Position numbers and translations under genes: made by a program. From an uncultured Colwellia sp. (lineage in GTDB: Bacteria > Pseudomonadota > Gammaproteobacteria > Enterobacterales > Alteromonadaceae): a stretch of DNA of 47,466 bases. The notes under the pieces are model-generated. The model worked only from the letters and a program-made list of their open reading frames with translations. It had not been told where the DNA came from and did not search any database. The DNA is taken from positions 1 to 47,466 of the forward strand of contig CAJXQM010000020.1 in the NCBI GenBank assembly GCA_913058145.1, in the 5' to 3' direction. Below, piece by piece: positions 9,596 through 18,170 of the stretch (position 1 is the first letter of the stretch; every line of letters starts with the position of its first letter).

Positions 9596-10451
9596 GGTTT
9601 ACCTCTGAATTAATTTTATTTGTTGAATGTGAAAGTAGTTTATTGGCTAAAATATCTTGTATGGCTTCAGTCCAGCCTTCTGGACCAAATAGCTTAGTTT
9701 GAGTTACTTTGAATTGACGATATAACGTTGGAAAGTCATGAACAGGAGAACGAATTTGTACAGCGACATCTGCCGCTTCCAGCATTGACACATCATTCTC
9801 TCCATCACCTAAGGCAATGGTCATTATTGAGGGATTATTGAAATTCTCTCGGTATTGCTCTGTTAACCAAATCAGCGCCTGGCCTTTATCACAGTGACCC
9901 CCTACATGAATAAATCGGCCTCCTTTAACAACATTTGCGCCTAAATCTATCAAATGATCTATAAATTTAGTTTTAGCTGGTTCATCACCTAACCATAGAA
10001 TAGGCTCACCATACTGCCGTTGCTTTGCCCGTTTAGCGTCATCTAGGCTCAATCCTGTTATTTTAGATAATGTTGATACTGAAATGGTTGAAAAGCCTCG
10101 GTAGCATTTAGTAAATTCATCGGTATGTTCAGACAATAGCTTTAGCCAATATAACCTAGGTAAGCAAAAAGACTTCACCCAGTAATCCCCTACCGCTACC
10201 GTATCTCTAGGCTGTGTCTTTAAAGTATGCATTGGAATATAAGTTGCGGCACCATTTTCTACAATAAATGGCGCATTTAAATTAAGTTCGCTGTTAATAA
10301 CACCTAACTCAGCGAACGTTTTACTGGTATTTAATATCACTGGGATATTCGCACTTATTAATTGTTCAAGTGTTTTGCTTGCCGCCGTTGATTGATAAGT
10401 AAAATGGTCTAGTAAAGTTCCATCTAAATCACTAAATATAAGTGTTTCCAC
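9588..10451 (-). CDS. HAD-IIB phosphatase, probable glucosyl-3-phosphoglycerate phosphatase
   Basis: A 287-residue HAD-superfamily phosphatase of the mannosyl-3-phosphoglycerate phosphatase type. Motif I is DLDGT with Asp8 and Asp10 (FSDLDGTLLD); motif II is LNTSKT at 40-45; motif IV is GDGEND at 215-220. The predicted step is removal of phosphate from glucosyl-3-phosphoglycerate to give glucosylglycerate. The start is GTG 10451, supported by AAGGAA about 9 bases before it, a site that lies in the last codons of the kinase gene; the intergenic gap is 5 bases. It overlaps gpgS by 8 bases. The family acts on both mannosyl and glucosyl substrates in other organisms, so sugar identity rests on the neighbouring synthase. 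Confidence 0.87.
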   Translation of the reverse strand: METLIFSDLDGTLLDHFTYQSTAASKTLEQLISANIPVILNTSKTFAELGVINSELNLNAPFIVENGAATYIPMHTLKTQPRDTVAVGDYWVKSFCLPRLYWLKLLSEHTDEFTKCYRGFSTISVSTLSKITGLSLDDAKRAKQRQYGEPILWLGDEPAKTKFIDHLIDLGANVVKGGRFIHVGGHCDKGQALIWLTEQYRENFNNPSIMTIALGDGENDVSMLEAADVAVQIRSPVHDFPTLYRQFKVTQTKLFGPEGWTEAIQDILANKLLSHSTNKINSEVNHG

Positions 10452-10456
10452 AGTAT

Positions 10457-11338
10457 TTATTCCTTTTCCATTAAGGGCGTATTGGTAATCTGACGTGAGG
10501 CATCTAAGTAAAATATTGTATCGGCAGATTGTGAAATGGTATTACAACTTTGCACGCTGAGCCTTTGGAAATATTGAGTGAAGTTTAATATTTCCTCTGG
10601 GGTCATCACTTTTGAATTTGTTAAACCGATATTTCTCGCTTGTAACTTTTGCTCTTGCTCTAATCGCCATTTGTAAACACAATCAAACGAGGGTGCTTGC
10701 AGTGCTAACCAAAAATCCATCTGTTCATACAAAGGGACGTAAGCACTTTTTAGTTGGTCATTGACATGATTTCGCCACACACCGTCCGCATCATGCTGTA
10801 ACTCGAGTTCGTTAATCGGTGAAGTTAATTGCTCGACAGTTTGTGGCTTAACACCCCAACACCATCCCTCTAGTAGTATAATATCCACCGGTCTTTCAAT
10901 CGTAAGCCACAGTGCTTCAGGGAATGGATCGTCGGTAGCTTTGTTGAATTTAGGAATAGAAAAGCCAGTTTCCCGATCTTTTAATTGAGCAATAACGCCC
11001 TCAAGAGTGGCGACATCATGCGTACCAGGAACGCCTCTAGTCGCTAATAGTGGGTGAATATCATTGGCAAGTTGATTTCTTTTTTCGCGTGTTAGATAAA
11101 AGTCATCTAAAGACATAACGACAACATTAAGTTGGTATTCTGTGATCAAATATTCAGCAATAAAATCTGTTAATGTTGACTTACCACTCCCTTGACACCC
11201 ATTGATACCAACAAAATAGGCATTATTGCTTTTATTAAATTGGTTAAAGATTCGATTCGCAAGCGGTTTGTAATGTTTCTTTACCGTGAGTCTAAATTCT
11301 TCAGGTAAATTGTGTTGTTCAATAAAAGCTGAAAGCAT
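10457..11338 (-). CDS. D-glycerate kinase (P-loop, GLYK type)
   Basis: A 293-residue P-loop kinase like plant glycerate 3-kinase and its bacterial relatives. The Walker A loop GCQGSGKS is at about 47-54, followed by VVMSLDDFYLTREKR, and ILLEGWCWGVKP near the middle. The predicted reaction is D-glycerate plus ATP to 3-phosphoglycerate. In this operon it would return the glycerate freed by the phosphorylase to the acceptor used by GpgS, or to glycolysis. The frame opens at GTG 11347, but ATG 11338 (MLSAFIEQHN) was chosen as the first ATG in frame; neither has a strong ribosome site. It is the first gene of the four-gene operon. Confidence 0.82.
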   Translation of the reverse strand: MLSAFIEQHNLPEEFRLTVKKHYKPLANRIFNQFNKSNNAYFVGINGCQGSGKSTLTDFIAEYLITEYQLNVVVMSLDDFYLTREKRNQLANDIHPLLATRGVPGTHDVATLEGVIAQLKDRETGFSIPKFNKATDDPFPEALWLTIERPVDIILLEGWCWGVKPQTVEQLTSPINELELQHDADGVWRNHVNDQLKSAYVPLYEQMDFWLALQAPSFDCVYKWRLEQEQKLQARNIGLTNSKVMTPEEILNFTQYFQRLSVQSCNTISQSADTIFYLDASRQITNTPLMEKE

Positions 11339-11564
11339 AATATTCACTATAGATAAAGACTAATGGTAATTATGGAATCAACTCTTATGCCATTTATTAA
11401 AAAATTTTAATTTAATTTATAATCTTTTGTAAAATAAGAAGTATGTATGCTTTTTAATGAGTAACCATATATTGTTGATTTAGTAGAAATCTCTTTAAAA
11501 TTCACCAATTAAGCCATTTGCACCCTATCAGTGCAACCTAAGTTAAATAAATGTTACTTAGCTG
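11339..11564. promoter_or_regulatory. Upstream region of the glucosylglycerate operon
   Basis: This AT-rich region separates the operon from the nitrilase-fold gene that precedes it on the same strand. It should hold the operon promoter on the minus strand. A short hairpin, TTGCAC (11518-11523) and GTGCAA (11531-11536) with a 7-base loop, lies just beyond the nitrilase-fold stop and could weaken read-through. No gene was seen. Confidence 0.4.
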
Positions 11565-13433
11565 TTAACCCATATTTTGGCTGGCAATAACTTTATTACA
11601 AGCCGCAATAGGGTGAATAACGGCTTTGGTGATTTTACCCTGTTGATGTTTAACCAGAGGTGGATTGATATAGCCAGTAAACTTACCTGATTTCCACTGC
11701 GTTAGTAATGCACCCTCGGTAGTTAAGTTGACAATTAACCCTGTCGATTTTTGAGATTTTATCTTCTTTTTATTATCCGTATTGCTATTAGCGTTACCGG
11801 TGGGTAAATCAATGGCAAAGCTTTTCTCGCGACTTGCCGCAACAAGGCAAATTCTATTTTCAACAGCGCGAGCTAATAAGCTATATTCAACCTCACATGG
11901 CTCTTGAATATCAAAAGGTACTAGTAACACGTGAATATCACTTAATGCAGCAACCTTGACTATTTCAGGAATATTAGCATCATCGGCTGTTAGCATTGCA
12001 ACGTTAATATTACCTTGCTCTAAAGGTAATTCTATAATATTTACCTCATCACCTAGTGCCGTCCACTGATACCGCTGGCAAAAATGCAATTGCTGTTGTA
12101 TTGCGAATAAGCCGTGTTCGCTTATTAATACCGCTTGATGCTTCCCTTCAATAACTAAACTGGTGCACACGTATTGAAAAGGTCTTAACACTGCACTTAT
12201 TTCATTAATTAGCTGCTGACTTAAACAGGCTACCGTGGCTAAGTGTTCCGGGTTATTCAAGAGGGTTTTGTCTGCTAGGAAAAACAACTCAGGTAATTGA
12301 ATAATGTCACTGAGGTTGTTTTCAATGTAATAACAAACATCTTCAATGGCGGTCTCGTTAGACTTGTATGTTGCAAATATCGCGACATTAGCTGTTACAG
12401 GCACCTTACTCTCCTGAATATGTTTATCATCAGGCTGAGGCACTTGTTTTATGGGCAATGGTATGTTTATCAGTGCGGTTTGCGCTTGATAAAGTTCAGG
12501 ACGCCGTTGCTTAATTAGATCAGTGCCATCAGGGCGGCGTTTATTGTTCGACTCCATCCCAACCTCTGCTAAGTCTATATCAGCAAAAACAAAACCTTCT
12601 TCATTGTTCGTTATCTTTGCTAGCACCTTACCTGTGGGAGAAACTATTTGGCTTTGCCCAACGCCAATAAAATACGCTTGAGGAATATCGTCTTGCGCTG
12701 AACAAAGTACACTTTTATCTTGTAGTATTTTTTTTGGTGTTATGAGTGAACCGACTTTATTTGCTGTCGCTAAAAACACTTTATTTTCGCACGCTCGAGC
12801 AGGGCCGTGTAAGTTGCTGTGATCTAATGCGAATGAATTTATAGAATGACACAACAATTGCGTACCCTGCATGGCTAAGTCGCGTGAGACTGCAAAGGTC
12901 ATACTATCATTTCCAGTCAATAGCCCTAGCTTTCCAAAAGGTGTTGTTACAATGTCTTGCGCTTTATTCGCACTACTAAAAAAATCCTTTTCATGCCTCG
13001 TCAATACTTGCTTATCCGCTTGGTGAATGAGCTTTCCAAGTGGCGAAAATAAACAGGAGGTCACACTAATATTTGATTTAATCGCGCCGTCTTGCTTATT
13101 GCTCGAAAGGTCGCGTAAAAGGTCTCGTCGTAAGGTTACATTGATCACAATGTAACAGTCATGCTTTTTAGCTTGCTCTGCAATAGTCTGTAAAAAAGGA
13201 CCCTCTGTCGATAAAGCTTGATCCCATGCTTCATTATGATCCGCATACCAAGGTTGAGCATTACAAAGTTGTTCGTTATAAAACAGGGTATTACAAAACT
13301 CGGTATTACAGAATTCGGGAAGAACGATTAAAGAGGGTTCACACACGGCTGCTTCATTTATCATACGAATACAGGTTGCTAGATTTTCTTGAACATTTAA
13401 GGAGGTGGCAAACTGAGAAACGGCTACTCGCAT
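11565..13433 (-). CDS. Double nitrilase-fold protein, both catalytic cysteines apparently replaced
   Basis: A 622-residue protein with two consecutive carbon-nitrogen hydrolase folds. Domain 1 (about 1-320) begins MRVAVSQFATSLNVQ and has the catalytic-type Glu40 (LIVLPEF) and a lysine in the expected region (near Lys141). Where active nitrilases have the ICYD motif this protein has LTGND at 172-176, so the nucleophilic Cys is Gly. Domain 2 (about 345-615) has Glu382 (QLPELFF), but the matching position reads MLTADD, with Ala for Cys. It is therefore predicted to be non-catalytic, with a binding or regulatory role, unless another residue serves. Residues 40-58 contain a local duplication (EFCNTEFCNT). 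It lies 217 bases upstream of the glucosylglycerate operon on the same strand and is divergent from the aldose dehydrogenase gene. Function unknown. Confidence 0.8.
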   Translation of the reverse strand: MRVAVSQFATSLNVQENLATCIRMINEAAVCEPSLIVLPEFCNTEFCNTLFYNEQLCNAQPWYADHNEAWDQALSTEGPFLQTIAEQAKKHDCYIVINVTLRRDLLRDLSSNKQDGAIKSNISVTSCLFSPLGKLIHQADKQVLTRHEKDFFSSANKAQDIVTTPFGKLGLLTGNDSMTFAVSRDLAMQGTQLLCHSINSFALDHSNLHGPARACENKVFLATANKVGSLITPKKILQDKSVLCSAQDDIPQAYFIGVGQSQIVSPTGKVLAKITNNEEGFVFADIDLAEVGMESNNKRRPDGTDLIKQRRPELYQAQTALINIPLPIKQVPQPDDKHIQESKVPVTANVAIFATYKSNETAIEDVCYYIENNLSDIIQLPELFFLADKTLLNNPEHLATVACLSQQLINEISAVLRPFQYVCTSLVIEGKHQAVLISEHGLFAIQQQLHFCQRYQWTALGDEVNIIELPLEQGNINVAMLTADDANIPEIVKVAALSDIHVLLVPFDIQEPCEVEYSLLARAVENRICLVAASREKSFAIDLPTGNANSNTDNKKKIKSQKSTGLIVNLTTEGALLTQWKSGKFTGYINPPLVKHQQGKITKAVIHPIAACNKVIASQNMG

Positions 13434-13563
13434 GACTTATATTTTCCAGATAACTAATAATTGTTACAATTTTATGGGTACTTAACATTGACTACAACCA
13501 CTTTATTCACAACACTGATTTATTATTCTCTAACAGAATAATTACTGTCTAAAAGGTAAAGCA

Positions 13564-14694
13564 ATGAAGGTTTCTATAACAATATTATTAGCGCTTACGT
13601 TCAGTAGTGGCTGTAACGGATACAATAGCCACCTTATGCAAGCTAATGGCCTTGATAAAAACATTTCAACGTCATTAATTGCTGATGGAATATCCATACC
13701 TTGGGCTATGGTACAGCTGCCTAGCGAAGAAATATTGATTAGTGAGCGTAAGGGAGAATTACGGGTTATCAAAAAGGGGCACTTACTGTCTAAGCGCATT
13801 ACTGGTCTACCTGAAATTGATAGTAATGGTCAAGGAGGGTTACTTGATCTTGCACTTCATCCTGACTTTTCTAAAAATCAGTGGCTCTATTTTACTTATG
13901 TTAGTAAAGAGGGCAAAAGCTCAGGTAGTAACACCGCATTAATGCGAGCCACGTTAAACATTTCAAACTTCTCATTAACTGATCAAAAGCTATTATATAA
14001 GGCTCAACCCAATTCTAATAAGGGGCAACACTACGGTAGTCGCATAGTATTTGACGATAAAGGCTTTATTTTCTTCTCTATAGGGGACAGAGGACAACGT
14101 GATATAAACCCTCAAGATATTAACAAAGATGGCGGAAAAATATACCGATTACATGATGATGGCAGGATCCCTTCAGACAACCCGTTTTTAGATCAGAATG
14201 GCGTTAAGTCCACTATATTTTCTTATGGCCATCGTAATCCGCAAGGCATAAGTATTGATCCCCGCACTAACAACATTTGGTCGCACGAACATGGCCCTCG
14301 CGGTGGTGACGAAGTTAATATGATTCAAAAAGGGGCAAACTATGGCTGGCCAGAGATTAGTTACGGCATCAATTACAATGGTACAAAACTGACCGCTAAA
14401 ACCCAACAGAGTGGAATGGCACAGCCGGCGCTTTATTGGTCACCGTCAATAGCACCATCAGATATGATTTATATTTCAAGTGATAAATATCCGTTACTGA
14501 AGGGAAAATTTTTAGTTGGTTCAATGAAGTTCAACCATTTAGTGTTATTAACCATTGAAGGTGAACAGGTTTTTAGCCAAGAAAAAGTGTTTGAAAATAT
14601 TGGTCGTGCACGAAGTTTATTGCAAGGAAAAGACGGTTATATTTATGTTGGTATTGATGGGGTAGGTATAAAAAAACTGACGCCAGGATTATAA
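13564..14694 (+). CDS. PQQ-dependent soluble aldose sugar dehydrogenase (YliI/Asd-like)
   Basis: A 376-residue six-bladed beta-propeller of the soluble glucose/aldose dehydrogenase family. Close motif agreement with E. coli YliI is visible: HYGSR at 156-160 (likely catalytic His156), SYGHRNPQG, EHGPRGGDEVN and GANYGWPEISYGINY. The family oxidises aldose sugars in the periplasm using PQQ and calcium. The N-terminus is an export signal (MKVSITILLALTFSSGC); a Cys at position 17 could be lipidated but the lipobox is imperfect (SSGC), so a secreted soluble protein is equally possible. No PQQ biosynthesis genes are in the window. ATG 13564 follows AAAGGT. A good terminator follows. Confidence 0.88.
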   Translation: MKVSITILLALTFSSGCNGYNSHLMQANGLDKNISTSLIADGISIPWAMVQLPSEEILISERKGELRVIKKGHLLSKRITGLPEIDSNGQGGLLDLALHPDFSKNQWLYFTYVSKEGKSSGSNTALMRATLNISNFSLTDQKLLYKAQPNSNKGQHYGSRIVFDDKGFIFFSIGDRGQRDINPQDINKDGGKIYRLHDDGRIPSDNPFLDQNGVKSTIFSYGHRNPQGISIDPRTNNIWSHEHGPRGGDEVNMIQKGANYGWPEISYGINYNGTKLTAKTQQSGMAQPALYWSPSIAPSDMIYISSDKYPLLKGKFLVGSMKFNHLVLLTIEGEQVFSQEKVFENIGRARSLLQGKDGYIYVGIDGVGIKKLTPGL

Positions 14695-14735
14695 TAGCGC
14701 TGTAGAACAAAACATAGATTCAATTACAGTGATAT

Positions 14736-14778
14736 CGTTGCCTCTTTTCAAATCAATAGAGTTGAGGCAACGACCGTT
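14736..14778 (+). terminator. Rho-independent terminator after the aldose dehydrogenase gene
   Basis: CGTTGCCTC (14736-14744) pairs perfectly with GAGGCAACG (14764-14772), and the hairpin is followed by ACCGTTTTT. It lies between two convergent genes, 41 bases after the dehydrogenase stop. Confidence 0.75.
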
Positions 14779-14807
14779 TTTATTAAATCACAAGTACCAT
14801 TTAAACT

Positions 14808-16088
14808 TTAAGAGAATATCAAGTGTTCTGGGAATAGTAACACTAAGACCAATACCGCTATTTGTATAAGAATAAACGGTATAACCCCTTTATAAATGGT
14901 CGTGGTTTTAAATGATTTCGGTGCAACCCCTTTTAAATAAAATAAGCTAAAACCAAAAGGTGGAGTTAAGAACGAGGTTTGTAAGTTCATTGAAATTAAA
15001 ATAGCAAACCAAACTAGATCGACATTAAGCGCAATAGCGACCGGTGTTAAAATCGGTACCACGAGAAAAGCAATTTCAATAAAATCAATAAAGAAACCCA
15101 AAACCAAAATAGCTAACATGGCTAACCCGATGAAGGTCCATTTGTCTCCCGGTAATTCCATAAAGAATTCTTCAATTAAATATTCACTGCCAGAGTAACT
15201 AAAAACCATAGAAAAGGCAGTTGCCCCAATTAATACAGCAAACACCATAGAGGTGACTTTTACCGTTTCTTTTGAGACTTCATGTATTTTACCAAATGAA
15301 AAGGTACCATAAATAATTGATAAAATAACCGCACCCACAGCACCAATAGCAGAAGATTCGGTTGGTGTCGCAATACCGGTAAATATCGAACCAAGTACCG
15401 CAAGAATAAGCGTCATCGGTGGCACAATATCTTTTAACGCTTGTACTAATAACTCACGTTTATTTTCATTGACCACCATAGGAGGACAAAATTCTGGTTT
15501 CACTTGCCCTAAAATCACTATGTATAGGGTATAAGCAACGATCAACATCATACCGGGAACTATTGCAGCTCTAAATAAATCACCAACGGGTACTCCCATT
15601 ACATCACCTAATATAATAAGAATAATAGAAGGTGGAATAATTTGCCCTAACGTACCAGACGCACAAATAACTCCCGCAGCCGTCGGTTGATGATAGTTAT
15701 TTTTCAACATCACCGGCAAAGAAATAACCCCCATAGCAACAACACTGGCGCCAACAACACCTGTAGAAGCCGCTAATAAAGCGCCAACAACAATAGTTGA
15801 AATAGCAACACCACCGGGCATACCACCAAAGAGTTTAGCGGCCGACTCTAATAAACGTTCTGCTAAACCTGTTTTCTGCAGCACTACCCCCATAAAAATA
15901 AACATAGGTACAGCCATTAGAATAGTATTTTCCATAATACTCATAATGCGATATGGCATGAATTCAAAGAGATCAATACCTAACGTTAACGCACCGACAA
16001 TTAATGAAATACCCGCAAAGGTAAAGGCAACCGAATAGCCTAAAAAGAGACAAACTAATGCAATAGCAAAAAGGATCAATCCGGTCAT
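14808..16088 (-). CDS. dctM: TRAP transporter large membrane subunit (DctM)
   Basis: A 426-residue, highly hydrophobic protein with about 12 membrane segments and DctM signatures (ASGTLGQIIPPSI; FLTPPFGFSLFYLKG). With DctQ it forms the sodium-coupled inner-membrane channel of a TRAP transporter fed by the periplasmic binding protein. Its ATG overlaps the dctQ stop in a TAATG arrangement, so translation is coupled. The expected substrate is a small organic acid, based on the binding protein. Confidence 0.93.
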   Translation of the reverse strand: MTGLILFAIALVCLFLGYSVAFTFAGISLIVGALTLGIDLFEFMPYRIMSIMENTILMAVPMFIFMGVVLQKTGLAERLLESAAKLFGGMPGGVAISTIVVGALLAASTGVVGASVVAMGVISLPVMLKNNYHQPTAAGVICASGTLGQIIPPSIILIILGDVMGVPVGDLFRAAIVPGMMLIVAYTLYIVILGQVKPEFCPPMVVNENKRELLVQALKDIVPPMTLILAVLGSIFTGIATPTESSAIGAVGAVILSIIYGTFSFGKIHEVSKETVKVTSMVFAVLIGATAFSMVFSYSGSEYLIEEFFMELPGDKWTFIGLAMLAILVLGFFIDFIEIAFLVVPILTPVAIALNVDLVWFAILISMNLQTSFLTPPFGFSLFYLKGVAPKSFKTTTIYKGVIPFILIQIAVLVLVLLFPEHLIFS

Positions 16089-16621
16089 TAGTGCTCCCCT
16101 GCTTGAGTTGCTGTATTACTACTATCATTTTCAGTTAACGTTTGAATTTGGGTCAGTACCACATGAATAATAGCTAAAACAAGAAAAAGTGAAGATAAAG
16201 GGATAACTGAACGTACTATCCAGCGATGTGGTAAACCACCGGGATCACCACTACCCTCGCCCATAAGGTAAGCCCCTAAGGTATAATCAATACTGTAGTA
16301 ACCGATTAACAACGTGATAGGTAACGCAAAAAATAGTGTACCAAAAATATTAATGAATGCTTTCTTACGTTGGGTCATGGCATCATAAAAAATATCTACC
16401 CGTACATGCGCATCTTCTTTAAGCGTATAGGCAATACCAAACATGAACATGGCGGCAAATAAGTGCCATTCAAGCTCTTGCATACCGATGCTTACATCAT
16501 TAAAAAAGTAACGCATAATTACATCATAAAAAACATTGAGTATCATTAATACCATCAACAAACTGCAAAAATTACCTAGCGTATCGATAAATTTGCCAAT
16601 TATTCTTAAACTTGTTTTCAT
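16088..16621 (-). CDS. dctQ: TRAP transporter small membrane subunit (DctQ)
   Basis: A 177-residue protein with four predicted membrane segments. The family-typical stretch MQELEWHLFAAMFMFGIAYTLKEDAHVR-like region lies at about 42-72 (key residues Q43, E44, W47, H48, D67, H69, V70, R71). It is the small integral subunit that pairs with DctM. The gene sits 154 bases after dctP, with a hairpin between them, and overlaps dctM by one base. Confidence 0.92.
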   Translation of the reverse strand: MKTSLRIIGKFIDTLGNFCSLLMVLMILNVFYDVIMRYFFNDVSIGMQELEWHLFAAMFMFGIAYTLKEDAHVRVDIFYDAMTQRKKAFINIFGTLFFALPITLLIGYYSIDYTLGAYLMGEGSGDPGGLPHRWIVRSVIPLSSLFLVLAIIHVVLTQIQTLTENDSSNTATQAGEH

Positions 16622-16684
16622 TATTTATCTCACAACATTTTTTATGTCATCTATCTATTTATAACAACAATTCATTTTAGGTAT

Positions 16685-16731
16685 AAAAAAAGCAGCTGCC
16701 ACAATCTCAATAAATTATGGCTACTGCTTTT
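16685..16731 (-). terminator. Attenuating terminator between dctP and dctQ
   Basis: On the minus strand AAAAGCAG.AGCCA pairs with TGGCAGCTGCTTTT, leaving a small internal mismatch, and the stem is followed by a run of T. Arms on the plus strand are 16687-16701 and 16718-16731. Partial termination here would leave more dctP than dctQM mRNA, matching the usual excess of binding protein. Confidence 0.72.
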
Positions 16732-16775
16732 CACACATGAATACCCACTCCACTTGAATAGGAGCGGGTATATAA

Positions 16776-17849
16776 CTACTTAGGATCGGTAGTGTCTAAG
16801 TATGCACGATCCGATAAATCAGTCCATGCACGAACTTTTACTTGATACTCTTGAATTGACTTAAGAATTTCTGCTGTCATTGGATCTTTAGAGGCAAATT
16901 CTTTCAGTAGAGCATCATTCGTTTCTTTCATTGCAGTCATCACTGACTTAGGAAAAGAGCGCATTTTAATGTTCGGATAATCTTCATTCAACGTTGCTAA
17001 GTTTTTACCACTTTCATGATAAGACTGGATATACATATCATAAGCAGCGGTTTTCATTGCGACGGTTAGGATTTTTTGTAGATCTTTCGGTAGCTTGTTA
17101 TAAGCTTTTTCATTCACCATGAACTGTAATTCAGCACCTGGCTCATGCCAACCTGTGTAGTAATAAGGGGCTATTTTATGAAAACCCATGCGTAGATCTA
17201 GTGATGGACCAACCCACTCTAATGCATCAATAGTATTACGCTCTAGCGCTGTATAAAGCTCGCCCGCTGGAATATTGGTAGGTTTAGCACCTAGTTTTGC
17301 TAATACTTCGCCAGCAAAACCTGGAATACGCATTTTCAAACCTTTAAGATCTGCAACACTGTTGATTTCTTTTTTGAACCAACCTCCCATTTGATTACCC
17401 GTATTACCACCCGGGAAGGATAAAATACCGTACTGATCATAGACCTTCTTCATTAACTCCATACCACCACCATAATAGAACCAAGCATACTGCTCTGGTG
17501 CTGTCATACCAAAAGGTACGGTAGTAAAGAATAAGGCGTTAATATTTTTACCTTTCCAATAATATGAAGCTGAATGCCCCATTTGATATTGGCCACTTTT
17601 AACAAAATCAAAAATACCCAGTGGTGACTTATGCTTATTTGATGAATCAACACGAATGAGTAAACGACCATTCGACATTTCTTTCACCGTTTTGGCTAAA
17701 TTTTTAGTCGCATCACCAAAAATAGGGAAGTTTGGACCCCATGTTTCCGCCATTTTCCAGCGATATACGGTATCATCAGCCGCATTGGCTAATCCTGATA
17801 ACCCTAGCGACAAAACAAGTGCTAGCTTAATAAAAACAGATTTTTTCAT
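16776..17849 (-). CDS. dctP: TRAP transporter periplasmic solute-binding protein (DctP/TakP-like)
   Basis: A 357-residue protein with a clear signal peptide (MKKSVFIKLALVLSLGLSGL, cleavage after ANA near residue 23). It shows DctP-family features: GNTGNQMGGWFKKEI, LKMRIPGFAGEVLAKLG, a binding-site Arg in MRIPGF, and TIDALEWVGP. These resemble the 2-oxo-acid and lactate-binding subgroup (TakP type) more than C4-dicarboxylate binders, so a 2-oxoacid or hydroxyacid is the best guess. It is the first gene of dctPQM and is divergent from a Cache-domain sensor kinase gene, which probably senses the same solute. Confidence 0.9.
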   Translation of the reverse strand: MKKSVFIKLALVLSLGLSGLANAADDTVYRWKMAETWGPNFPIFGDATKNLAKTVKEMSNGRLLIRVDSSNKHKSPLGIFDFVKSGQYQMGHSASYYWKGKNINALFFTTVPFGMTAPEQYAWFYYGGGMELMKKVYDQYGILSFPGGNTGNQMGGWFKKEINSVADLKGLKMRIPGFAGEVLAKLGAKPTNIPAGELYTALERNTIDALEWVGPSLDLRMGFHKIAPYYYTGWHEPGAELQFMVNEKAYNKLPKDLQKILTVAMKTAAYDMYIQSYHESGKNLATLNEDYPNIKMRSFPKSVMTAMKETNDALLKEFASKDPMTAEILKSIQEYQVKVRAWTDLSDRAYLDTTDPK

Positions 17850-18170
17850 CTTCCTTCCTTATATATGAGCTTGTTATTTTTGTATTCTTATTTTTTGACT
17901 GCTTACTTATACTAAAGACTTTTACTAATTAAACCATACGTACTAACGCTCATATTTACTAGGTATTTATACCTAGATAGCTACCGAATACAATACAATC
18001 AATTGATTTAAAAACTAAAAAAATATTTATTTAAATAAAATACCATTGATATTTATTCCAAAAATGACGATATTAGGCTATATAACCCATGATTTCATTA
18101 GTATTATATTCGTGAAAATACAAAAACTTGTCATTATTCATAAAATAATAAGAATAGGAATAACATCGGT
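17850..18170. promoter_or_regulatory. Divergent promoter region of dctPQM and sensor kinase, with 18-bp dyad
   Basis: This 321-base AT-rich region separates the two divergent units. It contains a perfect palindrome at 17959-17976, CTAGGTAT-TT-ATACCTAG, about 110 bases before dctP, a plausible operator for the adjacent NarL/LuxR-type regulator. An AGGAA ribosome site precedes the kinase ATG, about 12 bases away. No gene was seen. Confidence 0.55.

Noticed and set aside
12297-13435. Plus-strand ORFs opposite the nitrilase-fold gene, one Tyr/His-rich
   Set aside because: Shadows of the real gene; low-complexity composition comes from its repeated codons.
17959-17976. Canonical NarL 7-2-7 box
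   Set aside because: Spacing of the dyad fits, but the half-sites are oriented opposite to the TACYYMT consensus; kept only as a generic dyad.
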